From Nocardia camponoti (GTDB lineage: Bacteria > Actinomycetota > Actinomycetes > Mycobacteriales > Mycobacteriaceae): a DNA stretch of 54,987 nucleotides. Below the pieces are notes generated by a model. It was not told the origin of the DNA and made no database searches. It saw only the letters and a list, made by a program, of their open reading frames with translations. The position numbers were made by a program, and so were the translations under genes. Below are positions 8,383-14,840 of this stretch, piece after piece (position 1 is the stretch's first letter; the number at the start of each line of letters is the position of its first letter). The stretch is taken from the NCBI RefSeq assembly GCF_014646135.1, contig NZ_BMMW01000008.1, positions 1-54,987 on the forward strand, written 5' to 3'.

Positions 8383-9330
8383 CTAAACCCAGTACGGAAC
8401 ACGGGCGCGGTACTGCTTGAGCGCGAACACCGCAACCACCCAGCCGACGACGGTGATGACGCCAACGACGGCCCAACTGCGCCAGTGAACGGGGTCGCCG
8501 AGCAGGGGCGCGCGCACGATTTCCAGGTAGTGGTAGGTGGGAACGATCTCGACCAGCTTCGCGCGGTCCGACAGCTGGCCGCCCGCGTCTTGCAGCGCCT
8601 TCGTTGACCACATGACCGGCGTGAGCACGAACAACATCAGCGTCATCGAACCGAGGATCGGCGCGATATCGCGGTAGCGAGTGGCGAAAATGCCGAACAC
8701 GATCGACACCCACATCGCGTTCGCGAACAGCAACAGGATGGCCGGAATCGCGAGTAACAACGACCAGCCGAGGTCGCGCCACACCGCGAACACAACGATC
8801 AACAGCACGTAGATGGCCGCGTTGTGGATGAAGAAGAGGAATTGCCGCCAGACCAGGCGATATACGTGCACACTTAGCGCGGACGGGAGCTGTTTGATCA
8901 GCCCCTCGTTCGCGATGAACACGTCGGCACCCTCAAGGATCGAAGCGCTGATCACGCCCCACACGATCAAACCGATCGTCACATAGGGCAGGTATTCGCG
9001 CAGCGGTTGATTGAGCAACGTCGAATACAGCAGGCCCATCGCGAGCGCTTGCAACGCGGTGGCGATGGTGATCCAGAACGGGCCGAGCACCGAGCGGCGG
9101 TAGCGCTGTTTGATGTCTTGCCAACCGAGCGATAGCCAAAGCTCACGCTGTCCGAACCCTGCGCGCATGTCTGCGAACGCGCGCTTGAACGTCTGGGAAT
9201 CCGAAACGATCGGGTCCGGCGTGTGGGGTTCGGGAGTTACGGAATGCACGGGGCTCTCTTCAATACGCGCGTCAGCCTGATCGGAGACCGAATCGGGACG
9301 AGCGGCAGCTGCGGGCACGCTGCCGAACAT
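8383..9330 (-). CDS. wzm: Wzm-type ABC permease for galactan export
   Basis: Membrane subunit of the galactan flippase, ABC-2 family. 315 residues: an N-terminal polar extension of about 50, an amphipathic gate-helix region (LWLSLGWQDIKQRYRRSVLGPFW, about 64-86) and six membrane helices to the C-terminus. The RRSVLGPFW motif is typical of O-antigen and teichoic-acid type permeases. It is longer than the roughly 280 residues I recall for Rv3783; the excess is the acidic N-terminus, so a later start is possible (a GTG lies at the VHSVTPEP position, near residue 28). Precedes wzt by 12 bases. Confidence 0.9.
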   Translation of the reverse strand: MFGSVPAAAARPDSVSDQADARIEESPVHSVTPEPHTPDPIVSDSQTFKRAFADMRAGFGQRELWLSLGWQDIKQRYRRSVLGPFWITIATALQALAMGLLYSTLLNQPLREYLPYVTIGLIVWGVISASILEGADVFIANEGLIKQLPSALSVHVYRLVWRQFLFFIHNAAIYVLLIVVFAVWRDLGWSLLLAIPAILLLFANAMWVSIVFGIFATRYRDIAPILGSMTLMLFVLTPVMWSTKALQDAGGQLSDRAKLVEIVPTYHYLEIVRAPLLGDPVHWRSWAVVGVITVVGWVVAVFALKQYRARVPYWV

Positions 9331-9375
9331 TACAGGGTTGGTCTGACAGGCGGTCGGTTGCGGTTATGGACCCGT

Positions 9376-9894
9376 CTACAGATATTGGCCGCCACCGACG
9401 TGCTGGTTAACACCCTTGGCGTCGCCCGAGTGCAGGCCAGGTGGCAGGGCTCCTTGACGCATTTGCTCAAGCTGTGCTCGCGCGGCCATCTGCTGGGCGA
9501 ACAACGCGGTCTGGATACCGTGGAAAAGCCCTTCCAACCAGCCGACGAGCTGGGCCTGAGCGATGCGAAGCTCGGCATCAGACGGCACGGAATCCTCGGT
9601 GAACGGCAGGGTGAGACGTTCGAGTTCATCGCGCAATTCCGGCGCGAGACCCTGCTCAAGCTCGTGCACCGACGACTTGTGAATCTGCATCAACCGAGTG
9701 CGGCTCGCGTCGTCAAGGGGAGCGGCACGCACTTCTTCAAGCAGCTGTTTAATCATCGTGCCGATGCGCATGACCTTGGCTGGCTGCTCGACCATGTCGG
9801 CGAGCGACTCGGCCGCGTCGTTCGGTGCTGCGACAGTGTCTTCGGACGGGGTGATCACTTCGATGTCTTCGGGTGCGTCCTCGGAATGTGTCAT
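9376..9894 (-). CDS. bpa: Bacterial proteasome activator Bpa (PafE)
   Basis: ATP-independent ring activator that opens the 20S core proteasome, helping degrade heat-shock repressors and unfolded proteins in mycobacteria. 172 residues (Rv3780 is about 178): an acidic disordered N-terminus, a four-helix bundle (about 35-145, with LADMVEQPAKVMRIG and LEGLFHGIQTAL) and a flexible tail ending in GQYL, the C-terminal motif that docks in the proteasome alpha ring and opens the gate. The organism should therefore carry prcBA elsewhere. It is first in the minus-strand run leading into wzm (45-base gap), the same neighbours as in M. tuberculosis. Confidence 0.93.
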   Translation of the reverse strand: MTHSEDAPEDIEVITPSEDTVAAPNDAAESLADMVEQPAKVMRIGTMIKQLLEEVRAAPLDDASRTRLMQIHKSSVHELEQGLAPELRDELERLTLPFTEDSVPSDAELRIAQAQLVGWLEGLFHGIQTALFAQQMAARAQLEQMRQGALPPGLHSGDAKGVNQHVGGGQYL

Positions 9895-9940
9895 AGACCC
9901 ATCATGGCCGACGCGGTTACCCCACGGCGCTCGCTGCCCT

Positions 9941-9946
9941 TAAAGT
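9941..9946 (+). promoter_or_regulatory. -10 box (TAAAGT), leaderless type
   Basis: TAAAGT ends seven bases before the ATG at 9954, favouring that start over the GTG at 9945, which would overlap the box. Confidence 0.55.
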
Positions 9947-9953
9947 GGCCTCC

Positions 9954-11156
9954 ATGACTTATGACGTCGCGAGGGTCCGGGGCCTTATACCGTCCCTTGG
10001 CGACGGCTGGATCCATCTGGACCCGCAGGCCGGGATGCTGGTTCCCGATTCGGTATCTCGGGCCGTCTCCACAGGTTTTCGCACCTCCTCTTTCGCCCAC
10101 ACCGGCCGTTACGGCGCGGCCAAGCGCAGCAGCGCGATCCTCGACGCCGCCCGCGAAGCCGTCGCTGACCTGGTCGGCGGCGACCCGGCTGGCGTTGTGC
10201 TCGGGCCCGACCGCGCGGTTCTGCTCGCCTGGCTAGCCGAGTCGCTGAGCTCGCGTCTTGGGCTTGGCACCGGCATCGTGCTGTCGCGTCTCGACGATGA
10301 AGCCAACGTCGCGCCCTGGTTGCGCATCGCCAACCGGTACGGCGCGCACGTGCGGTGGGCCGAGGTCGAGATCGAAACCTGCGAGATGCCGTCGTGGCAG
10401 TTCGAAGAACTCATCGGGCCCACCGCGCGCCTAGTCGCATTGACGGCGGCGTCGCCGATCGTCGGGTCCGCGCCCGCGGTGCGCGTCGCCGCCGATCGCG
10501 TGCATGACGTTGGCGGCCTGCTCGTCGCCGACTGCTTTGGTGCGGCCCCTTACGCGCTCATCGACATCGACGAACTCAATGCCGACGTTGTCGCGTTGAG
10601 CGCGCCGTCGTGGGGTGGACCGCAGGTCGGCGCGCTTGTTTTCCGCGACCCCGCGTTCTTGGACCGCATCCCATCGATGTCGCTTAACCCCTATGCCAAG
10701 GGGGCTGAACGACTTGAAGTCGGTGGGCATCAATACGCGCTGCTCGCCGGGCTCACCGAGTCGATCAACTTCCTCGCCAAACTCGACGACCGCGCCCGTG
10801 GCACCCGTCGCGAACGGCTTGAACTGTCGATCACGTCGTTGCAGGACTACCACGACCAACTCTTCGACCACCTGATGCAGGTGCTTGAGAAGATCGATGG
10901 GCTCACCGTGATCGGTCGCGCGTCAACCCGCATTCCGACCGTGAGTTTCACCGTCGCGGGGATGCAGGCCGAGAAGGTTGCGGCGCGCTTGGCTGACGCC
11001 CGCATTGGCACGGTCAGCGGCGTGCACGGTGGCAGTCGACTGCTCGACGCGCTCGGCGTGAACGACGAGGGTGGCGCGGTCACGATCGGCCTCGCGCCCT
11101 ACACCACCCGCTACGAAATCGACCAGCTCGGCCGAGCGCTCGCCACGTTGCACTGA
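9954..11156 (+). CDS. Class V aminotransferase-fold protein lacking the PLP lysine
   Basis: 400 residues with the layout of NifS/SufS-type cysteine desulfurases and similar to Rv3778c of M. tuberculosis as I remember it. Recognisable parts: VVLGPDRAVLLAWL (81-94), SRLDDEANVAPW (111-122; the family has a His in the EHHAN site, replaced here) and VADCFGAAPY (191-200), with the PLP-nitrogen Asp kept. The loop that should carry the Schiff-base lysine (SGHKxxGP in the family) reads SAPSWGGP at 216-223, so Ser219 sits at the lysine position. No desulfurase active-site Cys loop is obvious. It may be a pseudoenzyme or bind another ligand. The Suf genes are not nearby. Divergent from bpa. Confidence 0.85.
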   Translation: MTYDVARVRGLIPSLGDGWIHLDPQAGMLVPDSVSRAVSTGFRTSSFAHTGRYGAAKRSSAILDAAREAVADLVGGDPAGVVLGPDRAVLLAWLAESLSSRLGLGTGIVLSRLDDEANVAPWLRIANRYGAHVRWAEVEIETCEMPSWQFEELIGPTARLVALTAASPIVGSAPAVRVAADRVHDVGGLLVADCFGAAPYALIDIDELNADVVALSAPSWGGPQVGALVFRDPAFLDRIPSMSLNPYAKGAERLEVGGHQYALLAGLTESINFLAKLDDRARGTRRERLELSITSLQDYHDQLFDHLMQVLEKIDGLTVIGRASTRIPTVSFTVAGMQAEKVAARLADARIGTVSGVHGGSRLLDALGVNDEGGAVTIGLAPYTTRYEIDQLGRALATLH

Positions 11157-11165
11157 GGTACTCGG

Positions 11166-12158
11166 TTACTCGGGGACGGTCAAGACCACTTTGCCGAAGG
11201 TGTCGGGCGAGCTCAACAGTTCCTGCCCGCGCCCAGCTTCAGTGATCGGCACCTCGGCCGAAATCACCGGGATGATGTCGCCAGCCGCGACAGCGGGCCA
11301 CATGTGTTCGCGCACCGACGCGATCACTTCGGCCTTGCTGTACGGGCCCGTGGTTGGTCGGTTGCGCAGGTTCGTCGCGGTCACCGAACCCCATTTGCCA
11401 AGCAGCGCAGCGATATTCAACTCGCCCGTCGCTCCGCCCTGCATGCCGATGATCACCAGATTGCCGTGCGGCGCGAGCGCTTCAACGTTGCGGGTGAGGT
11501 AGGCCGCGCCCATGTTGTCGAGAATCACGTTCGCGCCGCCCTCGCCAGCGACCACCGCGACGAAGTCCTCGGTCTTGTAGTTAATCCCGATGTCGGCCCC
11601 GAGCCTGCGGCAATGCGCGAGCTTCTCGTCCGAACCAGCGGTCACCGCGACCCGCGCGCCGAGCTGTTTACCCACCTGAATGGCCATCGTCCCGATGCCG
11701 CCGCCGCCGCCATGCGCGAGCAGGAGCTGGCCCTTCTTGAGCCCGGCGGTCATCACAATGTTCGACCACACTGTCGCTGCGACCTCGGGCAGCCCAGCCG
11801 CCGCGACCGGGTCAACGTCGGGCGGAATCGGCAACACCTGCGTGGCCGGAACGGCGACCCGCTGCGCGTAACCGCCACCGGAAAGCAGCGCGCACACCGG
11901 ATCGCCGACCTTCCAGTCAGTGACGCCGTCGCCGAGCTGGACGATCCGCCCCGAGCACTCAAGCCCGAGAATGTTCGACGCACCCGCGGGCGGCGGATAC
12001 TTCCCCTCCCGCTGCATGATGTCGGCCCGATTCACCCCCGCCGCGATGACCTCAATCAGCACTTCACCGGGCTTAACTTCCGGGTCAGGAGCTTCGGTCC
12101 ACCGCATCACATCGGGTCCGCCGAACCCGTCCAATTCGATTGCGTACACGCTGCCCAT
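11166..12158 (-). CDS. Zinc-independent quinone oxidoreductase (MDR family)
   Basis: 330 residues of the medium-chain reductase family, closest to NADPH:quinone oxidoreductase/zeta-crystallin and to Rv3777 by position and appearance. Seen: a GroES-like N-domain with EVIAAGVNRADIMQREGKYPPP (about 35-57) and LGLECSGRI, and the nucleotide-binding AHGGGGGIGTMAIQ near residues 149-162, a glycine-rich NADPH motif. The structural and catalytic zinc cysteines of alcohol dehydrogenases are absent. Likely reduces quinones or enones with NADPH in the cytosol. Convergent with the preceding gene, nine bases apart, and divergent from tRNA-Ser(TGA). Confidence 0.88.
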   Translation of the reverse strand: MGSVYAIELDGFGGPDVMRWTEAPDPEVKPGEVLIEVIAAGVNRADIMQREGKYPPPAGASNILGLECSGRIVQLGDGVTDWKVGDPVCALLSGGGYAQRVAVPATQVLPIPPDVDPVAAAGLPEVAATVWSNIVMTAGLKKGQLLLAHGGGGGIGTMAIQVGKQLGARVAVTAGSDEKLAHCRRLGADIGINYKTEDFVAVVAGEGGANVILDNMGAAYLTRNVEALAPHGNLVIIGMQGGATGELNIAALLGKWGSVTATNLRNRPTTGPYSKAEVIASVREHMWPAVAAGDIIPVISAEVPITEAGRGQELLSSPDTFGKVVLTVPE

Positions 12159-12230
12159 CCTGGCCGCTAAACCACGGAGACAGCCTCAGGTTGGGGGGTA
12201 TGTCGCCGAATCAGTTACCATCGCGATGAA

Positions 12231-12315
12231 GGAGACGTGGCAGAGCGGCCGAATGCACTCGCCTTGAAAGCGAGCATGGGTAAAACCATCGGGGGTTCAA
12301 ATCCCTCCGTCTCCG
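12231..12315 (+). tRNA. tRNA-Ser (anticodon TGA)
   Basis: Acceptor stem GGAGACG/CGTCTCC, anticodon stem CTCGC/GCGAG with loop CTTGAAA, long variable arm typical of class II tRNA, T-loop GTTCAAATC. CCA is not encoded. Confidence 0.96.
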
Positions 12316-12640
12316 CAGGGCTGTTCCGCCTCCCCGAGTCTCAGGCCAGATCTAGGAGCGGGGAGGCGTAAGCGTTGGCGACCGGCGGATGTGTTGGCTG
12401 GTCGCCTTTGCTGTGGTTGGGGAGTTACCCGCAGCTCACCCGCCTCTCCGCGACTTAGGCCAGATCTAGCTGCGGGGACCTTTGCGTTGGCGGCCAGCGG
12501 TTGTGTATCTGGTTGCCTTTGCTGTGGTTGGGGAGTTACCCGGAACTTCCGTGCTGCTGCCCTCACGTTGGTTCGGCTGATCTGGGTGCGGGGTGCTTTT
12601 CGCTGGCGAGTTCCGGTTGTCGCGAGGTGGCCTCTACCAA
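12316..12640. repeat. Imperfect tandem repeat, about 114 bp, 2.5-3 units
   Basis: GATCT cores recur at 12349, 12463 and 12579 (spacing 114 and 116). The first two units share GGCCAGATCTA and a later block around GCTGTGGTTGGGGAGTTACC (12410s and 12520s); the third is degraded. It lies directly behind tRNA-Ser(TGA). A minus-strand frame stays open across two units (38 codons each) but has no start signal or family likeness. No protein, IS or known RNA recognised here. Confidence 0.75.
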
Positions 12641-12647
12641 AACGAAG

Positions 12648-12677
12648 TTCGCCCCCACCAAAGCTGGTGGGGGCGAA
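12648..12677 (-). terminator. Terminator after the minus-strand tRNA pair
   Basis: Stem TTCGCCCCCACC (12648-12659) with GGTGGGGGCGAA (12666-12677). On the minus strand it follows tRNA-Arg and is followed by a T-rich CGTTTT stretch. Confidence 0.8.
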
Positions 12678-12684
12678 TTCTTTG

Positions 12685-12757
12685 TGCGCCCGAAGGGATT
12701 CGAACCCCTAACCTCTTGATCCGTAGTCAAGTGCTCTATCCGTTGAGCTACGGGCGC
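12685..12757 (-). tRNA. tRNA-Arg (anticodon ACG)
   Basis: 73 bases; acceptor GCGCCCG/CGGGCGC with discriminator A, anticodon stem CTTGA/TCAAG, loop CTACGGA. A34 of this tRNA is the usual substrate of TadA, encoded at 29931-30386. Follows tRNA-Ser(GCT) on the same strand. Confidence 0.96.
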
Positions 12758-12801
12758 ATGTGTCCTGCATATTTAGTTGTTACCCAGCGAACTGGGTGTG
12801 G

Positions 12802-12888
12802 CGGAGGCGAGAGGATTTGAACCTCCGGTCCCCGTGAAGGGACAACTCATTAGCAGTGAGTCCCATTCGGCCGCTCTGGCACGCCTCC
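12802..12888 (-). tRNA. tRNA-Ser (anticodon GCT)
   Basis: Acceptor GGAGGCG/CGCCTCC with discriminator G, anticodon stem ACTCA/TGAGT, loop CTGCTAA, long variable arm. CCA is encoded (12799-12801). A possible -10, TAATCT, sits upstream at 12940-12945 on the minus strand. Confidence 0.96.
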
Positions 12889-12981
12889 TGGAGCCTTCTC
12901 TTTCGAGGGCACCGGTTCTTCTCGAACCGCCGGGAATGAAGATTACACGAGCACACCCACGTCTCCAAAACGCCTGGTCAA

Positions 12982-13713
12982 CTACCGTAAATTGGCGTCG
13001 AACCAATCGTAGACGCGGTGGCGTGCCGCCAACTCGTCGCGTAAATCGGCTTCTGACCGACTTCCGTCGCGATCTGGGCGGTGTCCAAGGCCTTCATAAA
13101 CGACTGTGAGACTGGCCACGTCGGCTGCCGCGGTGGCGTCGCGTAGGCGGTCGACGGCCGCTGGATCGGTGTCGTCGGCACCGAAAAGACCAAGCCAGGG
13201 GGCGCGCAAGTTGGCGGCGATGTCGACCAGCGCGCGTTCCTGGGCGGCCAACGGCTCGATGATGCCAACCGGCGCGACGCTCACCGCAGCGCCAACCGGC
13301 CGGTCCGTCGCGACAAGGAACGCGGCCGTGCCCGCGGTGTCGAACCCAAGCACCCCGATGGTGTCGGCGAACACCCCGCGCTCGACGAGCCAGTCGAAAC
13401 CCGCGTCGAAGTCGTCGAACAGTTCGGCACCGAACACCTCGTGCACGTTCTCGTCGACGATTCGGGCGAACAGGTGCGGTGCGACGACGATCCAGCCCTC
13501 GTCGGCCAACGCGCTCATCAGGGCGAGCACCTGCGGCGAGAACTCGCGCGATTCGTGCAACATCACGATGCCACCGCGCGCGACGCGTTCGGGTTCGATG
13601 ACGGTGATCGGGACTTCGGTGCGGACCACATCAAGCACCGCGCCAGCGGCGGAGGTCTGCGCTGACCTGAGCCGAGCGGACGCTCGGTAATGGGCTGGGA
13701 GTTGTCCCGGCAT
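12982..13713 (-). CDS. Dienelactone-hydrolase-like protein with Asp for the nucleophilic Cys
   Basis: 243-residue alpha/beta-hydrolase of the dienelactone hydrolase family. Seen: MLHESREF at 51-58 (the acidic residue after strand 3 that primes the DLH nucleophile), the nucleophile elbow GFDTAG at 123-128 where the family has GFCxGG, then FGADDTDP (178-184) with the acid residue and YEGLGH with H211. So the acid and His remain but Cys is Asp125. That could mean a dead enzyme or an Asp-nucleophile hydrolase (dehalogenase style). Start ATG 13713 is fixed by a -10 box six bases upstream; the longer frame back to 13890 overlaps hisC2. Divergent from hisC2. Confidence 0.82.
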   Translation of the reverse strand: MPGQLPAHYRASARLRSAQTSAAGAVLDVVRTEVPITVIEPERVARGGIVMLHESREFSPQVLALMSALADEGWIVVAPHLFARIVDENVHEVFGAELFDDFDAGFDWLVERGVFADTIGVLGFDTAGTAAFLVATDRPVGAAVSVAPVGIIEPLAAQERALVDIAANLRAPWLGLFGADDTDPAAVDRLRDATAAADVASLTVVYEGLGHRPDRDGSRSEADLRDELAARHRVYDWFDANLR

Positions 13714-13719
13714 ATACCC

Positions 13720-13725
13720 AGCGTA
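13720..13725 (-). promoter_or_regulatory. -10 box (TACGCT) of the DLH-like gene, leaderless type
   Basis: On the minus strand TACGCT ends six bases before the ATG at 13713. Confidence 0.6.
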
Positions 13726-13757
13726 GGCGCGGAAAGTGCGGTTGGGTAGGGCCTGAG

Positions 13758-13763
13758 TAGGGT
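13758..13763 (+). promoter_or_regulatory. -10 box (TAGGGT) of hisC2, leaderless type
   Basis: TAGGGT ends six bases before the GTG at 13770. With the TACGCT box on the other strand, it makes a compact divergent pair of leaderless promoters inside 56 bases. Confidence 0.6.
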
Positions 13764-13769
13764 GAAAGC

Positions 13770-14840
13770 GTGACTGCGCACATTCGGCCCGATCTCGCGA
13801 CAATCCCGGCATACGTTCCCGGCCGCAACCACCCCGACGCGGTGAAGCTAGCTTCCAACGAAACCACGTTTGGGCCGCTACCCGCAGCAACGAAGGCGAT
13901 CGCCGAATCGGCCGAACTGTCGAACCGGTACCCCGACAATCAGGTCACCGAATTGCGCACGGCACTCGCCGACTTCCTGGACGTTGGCGTCGAAAACGTC
14001 GCGGTCGGCTGCGGCAGCGTCGCGTTGTGTCAGGAACTCGTGCAGATCACCTGCGATGCCCCAACCGACGAGGTGCTGTTCGCCTGGCGCTCGTTCGAGG
14101 CGTACCCGATCGTCACACAGGTCGGCAACGCGACGTCGGTGACCGTGCCGCTCACGCCCGACCACCTCCACGACCTCGACGCGATGGCCGACGCCATCAC
14201 CGAGCGCACCAAGCTGATCTTCGTTTGCAACCCGAACAACCCCACCGGCACCGCCCACGGCACAGCCGAACTCGAACGGTTCCTCGATCGCGTGCCCGAG
14301 CACGTGCTCGTTGTCCTCGACGAGGCCTACTACGAGTACATGCGTCTCACCCCTGACACGGTGCCCAATGGCGTCGAGATCGGCCGCTCCCGGCCCAATG
14401 TGGTGGTCCTGCGCACCTTCTCGAAGGCGTACGGCCTGGCGGGCCTGCGGGTTGGCTACGCCGTCGGCGCACCCGACGTGATCGCGGCGCTCATGAAGGT
14501 GCACATCCCGTTCAGCGTGAACCGCGTTGCGCAGGCGGCCGCGATCGCTTCGCTTGAGGCACGCGGCGAGCTCCTTGAGCGCACCAATGTGCTTGTGGCC
14601 CAACGTGATCAGATCGCCGAAGCCCTCATCGATGCCGGTTATCCGGTCGCGGCGAGCGAAGCCAACTTCCTCTGGCTGCCACTTGGCGACAAGGCAACCG
14701 CCTTCGCCGAAGCGAGTGCCGCCGCTGGCGTGCTCGTGCGACCGTTCGCCGGCCACGGCGTGCGCGTGACCGTGGGCGACCCGCACGAAAACAACCGCTT
14801 CCTGACTTTCGCGACGGATTCCGCCGCGCAATTCACCTAG
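13770..14840 (+). CDS. hisC2: Aromatic/histidinol-phosphate aminotransferase HisC2 (Pat)
   Basis: 356-residue fold-type I aminotransferase very like M. tuberculosis HisC2/Pat (Rv3772), which prefers aromatic amino acids. Seen: KLASNET at 26-32, CNPNNPTG at 153-160, VVLDEAYYEY at 181-190 (PLP Asp184 and Tyr), RTFSKAYGLAGLRVGY with the PLP lysine K219, and the substrate-carboxylate Arg near the C-terminus. It probably makes phenylalanine or tyrosine from the arylpyruvate and could act with tyrA at 28383. Not beside other his genes, consistent with the aromatic role. Its TAG stop interlocks with the convergent gene's stop. Confidence 0.92.
   Translation: MTAHIRPDLATIPAYVPGRNHPDAVKLASNETTFGPLPAATKAIAESAELSNRYPDNQVTELRTALADFLDVGVENVAVGCGSVALCQELVQITCDAPTDEVLFAWRSFEAYPIVTQVGNATSVTVPLTPDHLHDLDAMADAITERTKLIFVCNPNNPTGTAHGTAELERFLDRVPEHVLVVLDEAYYEYMRLTPDTVPNGVEIGRSRPNVVVLRTFSKAYGLAGLRVGYAVGAPDVIAALMKVHIPFSVNRVAQAAAIASLEARGELLERTNVLVAQRDQIAEALIDAGYPVAASEANFLWLPLGDKATAFAEASAAAGVLVRPFAGHGVRVTVGDPHENNRFLTFATDSAAQFT

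Noticed and set aside
12297..12566. Minus-strand frame with two 38-residue repeats
   Set aside because: Follows the tandem DNA repeat, overlaps the tRNA end, has no ribosome site and only low-complexity sequence.
12316..12640. CRISPR-like array
   Set aside because: Units are ~114 bp, imperfect throughout, with no constant repeat/variable spacer pattern and no cas genes.
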